A DNA stretch of 35,025 bases from Thermoplasmata archaeon. Its GTDB lineage: Archaea; Thermoplasmatota; Thermoplasmata; Thermoplasmatales; ARK-15. Where the stretch lies: assembly GCA_023261745.1 (NCBI GenBank), contig JAGDXR010000009.1, positions 1-35,025 of the forward strand. Reading direction: 5' to 3'. Positions within the stretch are counted from its first letter, which is position 1. Each line of letters opens with the position of its first letter. Shown here in pieces: positions 23,089-32,848 of the stretch. The notes under the pieces were generated by a model. The model searched no databases. It was not told the origin of the DNA and saw nothing but the letters and a program-made list of their open reading frames with translations. The position numbers and the translations under genes were made by a program.

Positions 23089-24021
23089 ATGGACAGAATT
23101 GTTGTAGCCGTTGGAGGTAATGCTCTTCAATTACCTGGAGATGCAGGAACATTCGATGAAATGGTCAGGAGGGCTGAAGAAACAGCTGAAAATATGTATT
23201 TTTTATTCAATGAATATGAGGTTGCCCTGACACATGGAAATGGCCCTCAAATAGGTTCAATTCTGCTACAGAATGAGCATTCAAGGGAAATTGTAAATCC
23301 AATGCCGCTTGACGTTTTGGGAGCCCAAAGCCAGGGAATGATAGGATATATTTTGACCCAGGGGTTTGAAAGGATTTTCGGTAAATATAATATCAAGAAA
23401 AATCTGGTAACTGTTATAACGCGGGTTGAGGTTGATGAAAATGATCCGGCCATGAAGAAACCTACCAAACCGATAGGTCCTTTTTACACCAGGGTTCAGG
23501 CAGAGGAACTCATAAGAGAAAAGCACTGGAACATGATAGAGGATTCTGGGAGAGGATGGAGAAGAGTTGTCCCATCCCCAGATCCAAAAAAAATAGTTGA
23601 AAAGGAAGAGATTTTATCATTAATAGATCAGGGATATGGGGTAATTTCCGTTGGCGGTGGAGGAATACCTGTTGTAAGGAGAAATGGTTATTATTATGGA
23701 ATAGAGGGGGTGATAGATAAGGATTTGGGTGCAGCAACACTGGGAAAGGATATTGATGCCTCAGAACTAATTATTTTAACTGCCGTTCCACAGGTATATA
23801 TTAACTTTGGAACTCCAAATCAAAAACCCCTGGAAAATATTTCTGCATCTGAATTGGAAAATTATTATAGGGAGGGTCATTTTAAGCCTGGAAGCATGGG
23901 GCCAAAGGTTCTTGCATCTATAAGATTTGTAAGAAATGGTGGAAAAAGGGCCCTGATCACAAGCCCGGAAGCTTTGAAAGATGCACTCAATGAAAAAAAT
24001 GGAACATGGATTTATCCATGA
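23089..24021 (+). CDS. arcC: Carbamate kinase
   Basis: A 310-aa amino acid kinase family enzyme that interconverts carbamoyl phosphate + ADP and carbamate + ATP. Characteristic segments are VVAVGGNALQ at the start, THGNGPQIGSILLQNE, LGAQSQGMIGYILTQ, GRGWRRVVPSPDP, VISVGGGGIPVV, EGVIDKDLGAATL and the C-terminal GSMGPKVLASIRFV with GKRALITSPEAL. The length is typical. No arginine deiminase or ornithine carbamoyltransferase gene is nearby, so the pathway partner is not visible. The gene converges on mutS with only 2 nt between the stops. Confidence 0.95.
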   Translation: MDRIVVAVGGNALQLPGDAGTFDEMVRRAEETAENMYFLFNEYEVALTHGNGPQIGSILLQNEHSREIVNPMPLDVLGAQSQGMIGYILTQGFERIFGKYNIKKNLVTVITRVEVDENDPAMKKPTKPIGPFYTRVQAEELIREKHWNMIEDSGRGWRRVVPSPDPKKIVEKEEILSLIDQGYGVISVGGGGIPVVRRNGYYYGIEGVIDKDLGAATLGKDIDASELIILTAVPQVYINFGTPNQKPLENISASELENYYREGHFKPGSMGPKVLASIRFVRNGGKRALITSPEALKDALNEKNGTWIYP

Positions 24022-24023
24022 CC

Positions 24024-26519
24024 TCATAGAAATTTTTTCAATTCATTGATTTTTCTTTTTAACTCATCGTATGTTGTATTTTCGGTATCAATGTTCTTTA
24101 ATTCCTCTTTTAGGATGATATCATTCAGGCTTACCTGTTTTACATTTCTCTTGACATCCAGTACATTTTCTTTCTCTATTTTTTCCAATATTTCTCTGGC
24201 TCTCTGAACAATACTCTGGGGTAAACCTGCCATTGAAGCTACCTCTATTCCATAGCTCTCACTCATTCCACCTTTTTTGATTTTTCTCGTGAAAATTATT
24301 CCATTTGAAGTCTTCTCAACTGGCATATGGTAGTTTTTTACTCCATCAAGATACCTTTCAAGTTCAATTAGATGATGGTAATGTGTTGCAAAGATTGTTC
24401 TTGATTTTATCTTGTTGTGTATGTATTCTGCAGAAGCCCATGCAATGGCCAGACCATCAAATGTTCCGGTTCCCCTTCCTATTTCATCAAGAATAATGAT
24501 ACTCTTCTCTGTGGAATAAACCAGAATCTTGGATAGTTCAACCATTTCCATCATGAAAGTGCTTATCCCCATGAGAATGTCATCTGAAGCCCCTATACGT
24601 GTGAAGATTCTGTCAACTATCCCTATTCTGGAATATGATGCAGGAACAAATGAACCTATCTGTGCCATTATTACTATATTTGCTATCATCCTCATGTATG
24701 TGCTTTTCCCAGACATGTTTGGACCTGTGAGTATTATAAATCTATTTTTATCTGTATCAATAAAAACGTCATTTGGAACAAAATTTTCAACGAATTCTTC
24801 AACCACTGGATGTCTCCCATCCCTTATTTCAATAATTCTGGAATCATCCATTACAGGCATAACATAATTTTTTCTTGCGGCAATGTCGGCAAAGGTTAGA
24901 AGAACATCCAGATCAGCAAAAACTTTTGATGTTTCGAGGATCTCATCGGAATTGGATATCTTTTCCAAAAGAGCTTTGAAAACCTCCTCCTCTCTGTATG
25001 CCATATTTTCCTTTGCATCCATCACCTTGAACTGAAGATCTTCCAGTTCCCTTGTGGTATATCGTTCAACATTTTTTAGAGTCTGTTTTCTTATGAAATG
25101 CTGGGGAACTTTCTGCAAATTTGATTTTGTTATCTCTATATAATATCCAATAACATCATTATAGCCTATTCTCAAATTTCTTATACCTGTTTTCCTTATC
25201 TCATCGTTTTCTATTATCCTGATATTCCTTTCAACATCCCTCAAAATCTTTCTATAATTGTCAAGGATTTCATCATAACCATCCTTTATAATATATTCCT
25301 TTGTTGCATCTTCTTCAATGGATTTCTCAATCTCCTTTTTAACTTCTTCAAAATCTTTTATGGATTTTAGATAATTTGAAATTAGAACAGAATGAAAATT
25401 TGAAAGGACTTCCTTTAGATTAGGTATCTGATACAAAAATGATTTTAACATTAAAAGATCATTTTTTGTAGCTTTACCGGTTTTTATTCTTCCCCATATC
25501 CTTTCAACATCCGGAATCTTTTCTAAAATTGAAAATATTTCCATCCTCAATATGGGTAAATCGTAAAATTCCTTTACCGCCTCAAGCCTCTCAGTTATCT
25601 TGACCCTATCTATTAAAGGAAAAGAAAGTAGATTGAAGAGTCTCCTAGAACCCATTTTTGTTCTGCATTTATCAAGAAGCCCAAAAAGTGAATTCTTTTT
25701 TTCACCTCTGTAATCGGAAAATATTTCCAGATTCCGTACTGTGGACTCATCAAGAAACATGTAATCATTTATCTGGGAGATCCTGATTTCCCTGATGTTT
25801 TTTAAAATCTCCTTATCACCCTTTTCAAGGTATTTTAAGAAACCCCCAAGCGAAATAACTATTTCAGAATTATTCAATACCTCACTTAAAATATTATTTT
25901 TCACATTTTTTGTTATTATTTCAATTGCTTCCTGATAACCAATATCAATTTTTGAAAGGAATATGGATTTTTCCTTGGATATCTTCTGGACATCATTATC
26001 ATTAACATTTATCAGTAATATTTCGCGTGGATTCAATTTATACATTTCAGATAATATCTCATCCTTATTTTTAGACTGTATGATCCTTATTTCTCCTGTA
26101 GAAATATCGGAAAAAACGGAAATGTAATTCTTATCATAATATAATGAAAATAGATAATTTGTTATTCCCACGAGAAGGTCTTCTTCAATTACAGTTCCTG
26201 GTGTGAAAATCCTTGTCACTTCCCTTTTAACAATGCCTTTGGCAAATTTTGGATTTTCAATCTGTTCACACAGAGCAACCTTATATCCCCTGTTTAAGAG
26301 TTTTGAGAGGTATGGGTAAAGAGCATGAAATGGTATTCCGGCCATCGGGATTTCATTTTTCTCTCTGTTTCTCGATGTCAAAACAAGGTTTAGTTCCTTG
26401 GAAACTGTTATAGCGTCATCCCCAAATGTTTCATAAAAATCTCCAACTCTATACAATAAGATTGCATCACGATAATTTTTCTTTATTTCATTATACTGTT
26501 TCATCAGAGGAGTTTCCAT
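24024..26519 (-). CDS. mutS: DNA mismatch repair protein MutS (MutS1 type)
   Basis: An 831-aa mismatch-binding ATPase. The N-terminal mismatch reader has the Phe-x-Glu motif in GDFYETF (Phe28, Glu30). Connector, lever and clamp domains follow. The ATPase has Walker A TGPNMSGKST (Lys605), Walker B IIILDEIGRGTGTFDGLA and the ATHYHHLIELE segment. Domain order and length match bacterial MutS1, including the N-terminus TPLMKQYNEIK, which supports this start. MutS1 is patchy in archaea and generally viewed as acquired from bacteria. No mutL is in the window. It is divergent from the surface-protein gene across 94 bp. Confidence 0.96.
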   Translation of the reverse strand: METPLMKQYNEIKKNYRDAILLYRVGDFYETFGDDAITVSKELNLVLTSRNREKNEIPMAGIPFHALYPYLSKLLNRGYKVALCEQIENPKFAKGIVKREVTRIFTPGTVIEEDLLVGITNYLFSLYYDKNYISVFSDISTGEIRIIQSKNKDEILSEMYKLNPREILLINVNDNDVQKISKEKSIFLSKIDIGYQEAIEIITKNVKNNILSEVLNNSEIVISLGGFLKYLEKGDKEILKNIREIRISQINDYMFLDESTVRNLEIFSDYRGEKKNSLFGLLDKCRTKMGSRRLFNLLSFPLIDRVKITERLEAVKEFYDLPILRMEIFSILEKIPDVERIWGRIKTGKATKNDLLMLKSFLYQIPNLKEVLSNFHSVLISNYLKSIKDFEEVKKEIEKSIEEDATKEYIIKDGYDEILDNYRKILRDVERNIRIIENDEIRKTGIRNLRIGYNDVIGYYIEITKSNLQKVPQHFIRKQTLKNVERYTTRELEDLQFKVMDAKENMAYREEEVFKALLEKISNSDEILETSKVFADLDVLLTFADIAARKNYVMPVMDDSRIIEIRDGRHPVVEEFVENFVPNDVFIDTDKNRFIILTGPNMSGKSTYMRMIANIVIMAQIGSFVPASYSRIGIVDRIFTRIGASDDILMGISTFMMEMVELSKILVYSTEKSIIILDEIGRGTGTFDGLAIAWASAEYIHNKIKSRTIFATHYHHLIELERYLDGVKNYHMPVEKTSNGIIFTRKIKKGGMSESYGIEVASMAGLPQSIVQRAREILEKIEKENVLDVKRNVKQVSLNDIILKEELKNIDTENTTYDELKRKINELKKFL

Positions 26520-26584
26520 AAACGTTGAATATTAGAAGAATCGAATTAAAAATTTTTTCATTTAAAAAATTTTCTAAAAGAAAA

Positions 26585-26594
26585 ATTTATATAA
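26585..26594 (+). promoter_or_regulatory. TATA element of the large surface protein gene
   Basis: ATTTATATAA preceded by an A-rich BRE-like stretch, centred about 25 nt before the ATG at 26614. This predicts a leaderless mRNA, and no ribosome binding site is present. Confidence 0.5.
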
Positions 26595-26613
26595 TAATTA
26601 TAGATCATTAATT

Positions 26614-29600
26614 ATGAAAAGAATAAAAATATTTTCAATTTTAATAATAATGCTCATGATTATTTCTGTTTTTTCATTAACTCTGCCAGAATATAAGGAT
26701 ATTAAAAATCATATAATACCTGATACTTTTACAGATGAAATTAAATATGGATATATTGCAAATGGAAATCCATACATAAATTATATTACTGTAATTAACA
26801 GAAATAATATGACAATTGAATCAAATATTACGGTTGGATACGGTTCCGCCGGAATAGTTACATCTCCAAATGGATCATTTGTTTATGTTTCAAATTTTGA
26901 TTCTAACAATGTTTCAGTAATAAATACAGCAATTAATAAAGTGACGGCTTCAATCAATGTAGGAAGTGGGCCGGGAAGCATTGCAATATCTCCAAATGGA
27001 AAATATCTTGTTGTGGCAAACTCGGGATCGGCCACTATTTCAATAATAAATACGATTAATTATGGTGTAAGAACTGTGAATGTGGGTGGAAACCCTGGTG
27101 GTTATAATGGATTAATCACTTCAGGCTATCCAACGACCGTTCCTGATGGTATAGCCTTCAGTCCCAACAGTTCATATGCTTATGTAAGTAATTCAAATGG
27201 AAATATCACAGTAGTAAATGTTATAACCGGATTGGTCTTGAAACAGATATTAGTTATAAATGAAGGATATTTTAGCATTAACGGACTTGCTATTTCAAAT
27301 AATGGAACTTATCTTTATGTTCTGGTGAACAGATTTGATGGTTCAATAGACTATGGCAGCCATTTATCCGTTATAAATACAAATACATTTTCAATTCTAT
27401 ACAACATATCAACGGATTATGAACCTGAATCAATTGCGCTGGGCAACAATGGAAATATTGCTTACGTAACAAGCGGATATAATGATACTGTAGATGTAAT
27501 AAATTTAAATTCAAAAACTTTGGTCAATAAATTCCTTCTGCCTAAATTTTTAAGTCCAATTGGTCTTTCATTTTCTCCAGATTATCAATTTTTGTATGTA
27601 TGTGATGGTAACAATAATATTTCAGTAATAAATATAAAAAACAATTCGGTTTCAACATATATTATTGTGGGTACTGATCCCATGGCTATTTCAATGGCAG
27701 ATCTGTATCCAGTTAATTTTAGTGAGTATGGACTCCCTTCTGGGCTTAAATGGTCTGTCACCGTAAATTCAACTACAATCACAGGGAATACATCAAAAAT
27801 AGAGTTTCTGGAATCAAATGGTTCCTATACATATTCATTAGGTAGTATCCCTGGCTATCGGCCAAATAATAATCATGGAAACTTTACAGTTGCAGGAAAT
27901 TCTGTTTCAATTTCTGTTCAATGGATCCAAGTTAAGTACAGAATATCTTTTGAAGAAACAGGACTCCCTTCGGGAATCAAGTGGTCTGTTAAATTGAGCA
28001 ATATTACAAATTCTTCAGAAACAAACACAATTAATTTTTATGAGCCAAATGGTACCTATTCTTATTATATTCTCACTGAACCGGGATACACTGCATCACA
28101 AAATTCCGGACAGATCATCATTAAAGGAAAAAATATCACAATAAATATATCATGGTCGGTAAAAAAATATACTGTAACATTTACAGAATCAGGGTTGAAT
28201 ACTGGTGTCCAGTGGTCCGTAACATTTAACGGAACTACAGTATATTCAGAAAACACATCCATTACATTCAGTTGTCCAAATGGCACATATATTTATAGCG
28301 TCGGAAAGGTAAATGGATATATGACAAACAATGTTTCAGGAACTGTTGTTGTCTCCGGAAAAAATATTAAAATCGATATTCTCTGGAATCCTGTATTGTA
28401 TTCTATATATTTCAATGAAACGGGACTGCCCGCAGGTACATCATGGGCAGTACAGTTAAATGGTACAACAAAATATTCAAATACATCAACTATAATCTTT
28501 AAGGAACCTAACGGTTCATACAACTATAATATTTTAGCTGTTAATGGTTATTTTTCAAACATTACATCCGGATCAATAATCGTTTCTGGATCAAATTTGA
28601 TGGAAAATATACTATTTAAAACAATACCGAAATCATACTATGAAATAACATTTACAGAAAATGGTCTCCCAAATGGAACTAACTGGTCGGTTACATTTGA
28701 TCAGAGAACGATTTATTCCACATCACAATCAATAACCTTCTATGCTAAGAATGGAACATATACCTATTCAATATCCATCGTAGCAGGATATTCTATTTCC
28801 TCTTCAACTGGAAATATTGTTGTTTCAGGAAAAAATATTTACAAAAACATAACGTTTTATAAAACTTCCACAGGTCAATATGAACAGTATATGATAATGT
28901 TTGAAGAATCGGGTCTTCCTAACGGAACCAACTGGTCTGTTACTGTGAATGGTATTACAAAATATTCTACTGGAAATAGTATAACATTTAATGTTAGTAA
29001 TGGCTCATATACATACATCATTTCATTTCCTGATGGTTATTCTTCACAGACTCAAAAGGGAACAATAAATGTAAATGGTAATTCAATAACTGTCCCTGTG
29101 GCATATTACAGAACATCATCATTCCCATGGATTTTTATATTTATAATTATCATCGTGATTGTTTTAATCATTGTTTTTATACTGATGAGAAAGAGAAGGA
29201 ATCAGGGAAATATGAATAGTGGTGGTTCATATGGATATCCTCCATCAACAAATTTCCCGCAGAACCCTCCAACACCTCCCCTGCAACAGAACCCAAATAA
29301 CAATGTTTATCCCAATCAACAGACCATTCCTAATACAAATCCCTATCAGATCAATAACCAGAGTTTACAGCAACCACCGCAGAATATGTCAGTTCCGCAG
29401 GTAAACTCCATGGGGGAGAATGTTCTGGTGAATATACCGGGTGCTTTGCTTGCCACAATTGATGGGAAAAAATTGTCAATAATTTCATATTCAGGATCAA
29501 TAGTCATAACAGACCGCCATTTAATTTTTGCATCAAAAGGAAAAAAGGCCACTGCCATAACGGGAGCGCTTGCTGGGGGAATATTTACTGGATTAATATC

Positions 29601-29901
29601 AAAAGGGATGACAAAGGTTGATATTTCCGATTTAATGAATCAGATCAATGAACCCGGATCATTCATAACAGATTTATCGAATGTAAATTCAATAAATGCA
29701 AAGCCTTCAGGACTTTCAAGGTTCAGCCAAGGAAAAATAGATATATCGTTTAAATATCCGATAACTTTGAACGGGATTAACGTTTCAGGACAGAGTGTTG
29801 AATTCCTGTTCATGCCAAAAGGATATCCTGGAGGAACAAATTTAAAGAAAGAGATTGCTGATTACATAAACAATAGCATATCACAGCTCATAGGAAAATG
29901 A
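26614..29901 (+). CDS. Large surface protein: beta-propeller, six Ig-like repeats, membrane helix, cytoplasmic PH/GRAM-like domain
   Basis: A 1095-aa protein. A signal sequence (about 1-25, ILIIMLMIISVFSL) is followed by a YVTN-type beta-propeller (about 45-365) with repeats such as GSGPGSIAISPNGKYLVVANSGS and NSSYAYVSNSNG. Six repeats of about 78 residues come next (about 366-833), each with a core like FEESGLPNGTNWSVT and NGSYTY, giving probable beta-sandwich modules. One membrane helix (about 836-859) ends in RKRR, placing the remainder inside. A Pro/Gln/Asn linker (about 865-930) leads to a C-terminal domain with GSIVITDRHLIFASKG, which resembles PH/GRAM-like folds. The outside is full of N-x-S/T sites. 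The function is unknown; adhesion or envelope sensing is inference. Confidence 0.85.
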   Translation: MKRIKIFSILIIMLMIISVFSLTLPEYKDIKNHIIPDTFTDEIKYGYIANGNPYINYITVINRNNMTIESNITVGYGSAGIVTSPNGSFVYVSNFDSNNVSVINTAINKVTASINVGSGPGSIAISPNGKYLVVANSGSATISIINTINYGVRTVNVGGNPGGYNGLITSGYPTTVPDGIAFSPNSSYAYVSNSNGNITVVNVITGLVLKQILVINEGYFSINGLAISNNGTYLYVLVNRFDGSIDYGSHLSVINTNTFSILYNISTDYEPESIALGNNGNIAYVTSGYNDTVDVINLNSKTLVNKFLLPKFLSPIGLSFSPDYQFLYVCDGNNNISVINIKNNSVSTYIIVGTDPMAISMADLYPVNFSEYGLPSGLKWSVTVNSTTITGNTSKIEFLESNGSYTYSLGSIPGYRPNNNHGNFTVAGNSVSISVQWIQVKYRISFEETGLPSGIKWSVKLSNITNSSETNTINFYEPNGTYSYYILTEPGYTASQNSGQIIIKGKNITINISWSVKKYTVTFTESGLNTGVQWSVTFNGTTVYSENTSITFSCPNGTYIYSVGKVNGYMTNNVSGTVVVSGKNIKIDILWNPVLYSIYFNETGLPAGTSWAVQLNGTTKYSNTSTIIFKEPNGSYNYNILAVNGYFSNITSGSIIVSGSNLMENILFKTIPKSYYEITFTENGLPNGTNWSVTFDQRTIYSTSQSITFYAKNGTYTYSISIVAGYSISSSTGNIVVSGKNIYKNITFYKTSTGQYEQYMIMFEESGLPNGTNWSVTVNGITKYSTGNSITFNVSNGSYTYIISFPDGYSSQTQKGTINVNGNSITVPVAYYRTSSFPWIFIFIIIIVIVLIIVFILMRKRRNQGNMNSGGSYGYPPSTNFPQNPPTPPLQQNPNNNVYPNQQTIPNTNPYQINNQSLQQPPQNMSVPQVNSMGENVLVNIPGALLATIDGKKLSIISYSGSIVITDRHLIFASKGKKATAITGALAGGIFTGLISKGMTKVDISDLMNQINEPGSFITDLSNVNSINAKPSGLSRFSQGKIDISFKYPITLNGINVSGQSVEFLFMPKGYPGGTNLKKEIADYINNSISQLIGK
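27709..29113 (+). repeat. Six tandem protein-level repeats (ESGLPxGTxWSVT modules)
   Basis: Six modules of about 77-81 codons, starting at VNFSEYGLPSGLKWSVT, ISFEETGLPSGIKWSV, VTFTESGLNTGVQWSVT, IYFNETGLPAGTSWAV, ITFTENGLPNGTNWSVT and IMFEESGLPNGTNWSVT. DNA identity between copies is modest, so the array is old. Copies 5 and 6 are the most alike at the protein level in the module start. Confidence 0.8.
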
Positions 29902-29950
29902 TCTGAAAATAATATAATCATTTTCATAAATAATTATAAATTTGGAAAAG

Positions 29951-29960
29951 TTTTAATATT
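29951..29960 (+). promoter_or_regulatory. Promoter of the small protein-ABCE1-XPF unit
   Basis: TTTTAATATT, preceded by GGAAAAG, is centred about 25 nt before the ATG at 29980, consistent with a leaderless transcript. Confidence 0.4.
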
Positions 29961-29979
29961 CTCATTTTCTAATTATAAG

Positions 29980-30417
29980 ATGCACGAGGTAATAAGGATG
30001 GCCATGAATAATGATAACATAGAACATGTTTATGACATAGTACCACTAAAGGTACTGGCCACCGCCATAAGAAACGGTATCAGATCCACCCCAAAGGTAG
30101 GAGAGGAGGAGGCCATCCATCTTGCAAGTCACATTTTAAATTTTTTTGGCTATGATGACAGGATAATAGATAATTATCTTGAACCAGACGACAGGGGATT
30201 ATTTTACATGATGGAAGAAATAGGTATTCTTGTTCCCGAAAGGGAAGAAATAACGTTATATGATGGAAGGGAATGGAGGATACATTACTGGAATTTGAAT
30301 ATAAAGAAAATTTTTGATCTACAGAAAGAGATAATAGTGGAAGAAGAGGAGGAAGAATCCTACGATGTATACAAGGAAATCCCTGATGAAATCTGGAACA
30401 GAGGAGAAGGAGAATAA
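29980..30417 (+). CDS. Small acidic protein upstream of ABCE1 (possibly DUF6015)
   Basis: A 145-aa soluble protein. The middle part (about 43-80, EEAIHLASHILNFFGYDDRIID to EEIGIL) is helical and resembles a small family I recall from Thermoplasmata as DUF6015; this match is from memory and uncertain. The C-terminus is strongly acidic (EEEEEESYDVYKEIPDEIW). Its stop overlaps the ABCE1 start by one base (TAATG), so translation is probably coupled. The position suggests a role in ribosome or translation biology, but nothing in the sequence proves it. Confidence 0.7.
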   Translation: MHEVIRMAMNNDNIEHVYDIVPLKVLATAIRNGIRSTPKVGEEEAIHLASHILNFFGYDDRIIDNYLEPDDRGLFYMMEEIGILVPEREEITLYDGREWRIHYWNLNIKKIFDLQKEIIVEEEEEESYDVYKEIPDEIWNRGEGE

Positions 30418-32180
30418 TGCATATAGCAGTCATAAATTACGATTTGTGTCATCCAAAGAAATGCAATCATGAATGTGAATATTACTGTCCCCCGCAGAGG
30501 AATGGTATTAAGGTAATAGAATTCGCAGAAGATAATTTTCCACATATTCATGAAAAATTGTGTATAGGGTGTGGAATCTGTGCACATAAGTGTCCATACA
30601 GTGCAATCAAGATCATAAAATTACCCGATGAGATGCAAAGAGATATAATGCATAAATATTCTGAAAACGGATTCAGATTATACAGATTGCCTTCTATTTC
30701 AAGGGGTATCCCGATAGGAATAATAGGTCAGAACGGTTTGGGGAAGACCACCGCTATAAACATACTATCAGGCATTATCATTCCAAATTTCGGAGAATAT
30801 CAAAAAAAGGGGGATAAGGACAGAGTTCTGGATTATTTTAAAGGTTCCATATATTACGATTATTTCAGAAACCTTTACGATGGAAAAATAAAGGTAGCCC
30901 TTAAACCACAATATGTAGATTCAATTCCAAAAATGTATTCCGGAAAAGTCAGGGAGCTGATATCGAGAATTGATGGTAATAAAAAGGATGAGATAATTTC
31001 AAGATTCAGAATAGAAAACCTGATGGAGAGAGACATTAAGGTTCTTTCAGGGGGTGAGCTTCAATGGCTTGCAATTTCAACAACCCTGATGAAAGATGCT
31101 GATGTTTTCTTCTTTGATGAACCAACATCTTATTTAGACATAAAGCAGAGACTGGAATTGGCAAAAATTTTGAAAGAAGTTTCTGAAAAGAAGCAGGTCT
31201 ATGTGGTTGAACATGATCTTGCGATATTGGACTATTTGAGTGATCAGGTCCATTTACTGTATGGAAATGAAGGTGCATATGGAATTGTTTCAATACCACT
31301 TTCATCCAAACAGGGAATAAATGAATATCTACAAGGATTCATAAGAGAGGAAAATGTTAGAATAAGGGACTGGGAAGTAAAATTTTATGTACATCCACCA
31401 GGTTCATCCAGATCAAACATTCCGATAATCGAGTGGGATATGATTATAAAAAGATATGAGAATTTTAAATTAAATGTAAACAAGGGAATGCTGCTTAAGG
31501 GGGAGATTGTAGGTGTTGTGGGGCCAAATGCTACAGGAAAAACCACTTTTGTAAAAATGCTTGCAGGTGTGGAAAAACCTGATGAAGGTTATGTGAGTTC
31601 TCAGATGAAAGTATCTTACAAACCTCAGTACATAAGGATTGATGAAAACATAACCGTTTATGATTACATAAGAGGTAAAATAGGAGAAAATATGGATGAT
31701 AACTTTTTCAAGGTAGAGATATGGGAACCATTAAACCTAAAGATTATATCAGAGAGCAAAATAAATGATCTATCCGGTGGAGAATTGCAGATTGTAGAAA
31801 TAGCTTCATGCTTGGGAACGGATGCGGATATTTATCTTATGGATGAACCATCAGCATATCTGGACTCATCAAGAAGGATTTTTGTTTCAAAGGTAATAAG
31901 AAGGTTCATAGAAAACAGGAAAAAGAGTGCCCTTATTGTGGATCATGATATTTATTTGATTGACTTAATTTCTGACTCTCTCATGGTCTTTGAAGGTGAG
32001 CCGGGAAAAATGGGTATAGGGAATGGTCCATATCCTATGAGGGAAGGGATGAACAGATTTCTTAAAAATGTGGATATCACATTCAGAAGGGATAATAATA
32101 CAAAAAGACCTAGGATTAATAAGCCTGGATCTTACAATGACAGGGAACAAAAAAATAAGGGGGAGTATTATTATATATAA
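30417..32180 (+). CDS. ABCE1/RLI ribosome recycling ATPase
   Basis: A 587-aa ABCE1 (RNase L inhibitor-like) protein that splits ribosomes into subunits after termination. The N-terminal ferredoxin-like domain has eight cysteines (11, 16, 20, 24 and 49, 52, 55, 59) for two 4Fe-4S clusters. NBD1 has Walker A GQNGLGKTT (104-112), signature LSGGELQ and FFDEPTSYLD. NBD2 has Walker A GPNATGKTT (369-377), signature LSGGELQ and LMDEPSAYLD. A short basic, Asn-rich tail follows. All expected motifs are intact and the length is normal. It is followed 2 nt later by the XPF-type nuclease. Confidence 0.97.
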   Translation: MHIAVINYDLCHPKKCNHECEYYCPPQRNGIKVIEFAEDNFPHIHEKLCIGCGICAHKCPYSAIKIIKLPDEMQRDIMHKYSENGFRLYRLPSISRGIPIGIIGQNGLGKTTAINILSGIIIPNFGEYQKKGDKDRVLDYFKGSIYYDYFRNLYDGKIKVALKPQYVDSIPKMYSGKVRELISRIDGNKKDEIISRFRIENLMERDIKVLSGGELQWLAISTTLMKDADVFFFDEPTSYLDIKQRLELAKILKEVSEKKQVYVVEHDLAILDYLSDQVHLLYGNEGAYGIVSIPLSSKQGINEYLQGFIREENVRIRDWEVKFYVHPPGSSRSNIPIIEWDMIIKRYENFKLNVNKGMLLKGEIVGVVGPNATGKTTFVKMLAGVEKPDEGYVSSQMKVSYKPQYIRIDENITVYDYIRGKIGENMDDNFFKVEIWEPLNLKIISESKINDLSGGELQIVEIASCLGTDADIYLMDEPSAYLDSSRRIFVSKVIRRFIENRKKSALIVDHDIYLIDLISDSLMVFEGEPGKMGIGNGPYPMREGMNRFLKNVDITFRRDNNTKRPRINKPGSYNDREQKNKGEYYYI

Positions 32181-32182
32181 GT

Positions 32183-32848
32183 ATGATAATCCTGGACTAT
32201 AGAGAAAGAAGTATCATTTCACTGATGTTTGATATAGATGATAGAATAGATATCTATAACCTTCCGGTAGGTGATATTCTTATACCTGTAAATGGTTCCG
32301 CTATTTTAATTGAAAGAAAAACACCATTGGATTTATCATCCTCAATAAAAACAAGGAGAATTTTCGATCAGGCTTCAAGAATTTTTAAAGAAGATAGTGT
32401 TTTGAATTATAAAATAAAGAGAAAAATTTTGCTGATACATGGAGAAATCATGGACTATGAAAATCTACTCGGTTTGAGTGTGGCATCGATATACGGGGCA
32501 ATACTGGAAATAAGATACAGATATAGAATCGATGTATTTGTATCCCCAAATGATTTCCATTTTAAGGAATTCATAAGGATTCTCAGGAAAAGAGAAATTG
32601 AGGGAAAAGATGACGGGAATTTTGAAGAAGTATGGGAAAGGAGAATTAATAAGTCGGATACATTGGAATCATGGAAAATTTACGTCCTAACATCTCTGCC
32701 ATATGTTGGCGATAAAACGGCAAAATTTCTTCTGGAGAGGTTCAGAACAATTGAAAATATAGCAAAAGCTCCTCTATCTGATCTAAAAAATATTCCTGGA
32801 ATTGGAGAAAAAAAGGCTAAAAAAATATATGATATATTTCATCAGTGA
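32183..32848 (+). CDS. XPF/ERCC4-type structure-specific endonuclease
   Basis: A 221-aa nuclease of the XPF family in its short archaeal form without a helicase domain. The catalytic region has Asp5 in LDYRE, GDILIP (Asp31) and ERKTPLD (Glu44, Lys46, Asp50), the classical GDx-ERKxxxD arrangement. Two helix-hairpin-helix motifs close the protein (SLPYVGDKTAKFLLE and NIPGIGEKKAKKIYD). Such enzymes cut flaps and branched DNA as dimers. Crenarchaeal XPF carries a C-terminal PCNA-binding box; here the protein stops right after the second hairpin (IYDIFHQ), so no such box is seen. It overlaps the convergent KaiC-like gene by 7 nt. Confidence 0.93.
   Translation: MIILDYRERSIISLMFDIDDRIDIYNLPVGDILIPVNGSAILIERKTPLDLSSSIKTRRIFDQASRIFKEDSVLNYKIKRKILLIHGEIMDYENLLGLSVASIYGAILEIRYRYRIDVFVSPNDFHFKEFIRILRKREIEGKDDGNFEEVWERRINKSDTLESWKIYVLTSLPYVGDKTAKFLLERFRTIENIAKAPLSDLKNIPGIGEKKAKKIYDIFHQ

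Noticed and set aside
27709-29113. Possible CRISPR or DNA-level tandem repeat
   Set aside because: The periodicity of about 235 bp is a protein-level repeat with diverged codons, not a short identical-repeat array with spacers.
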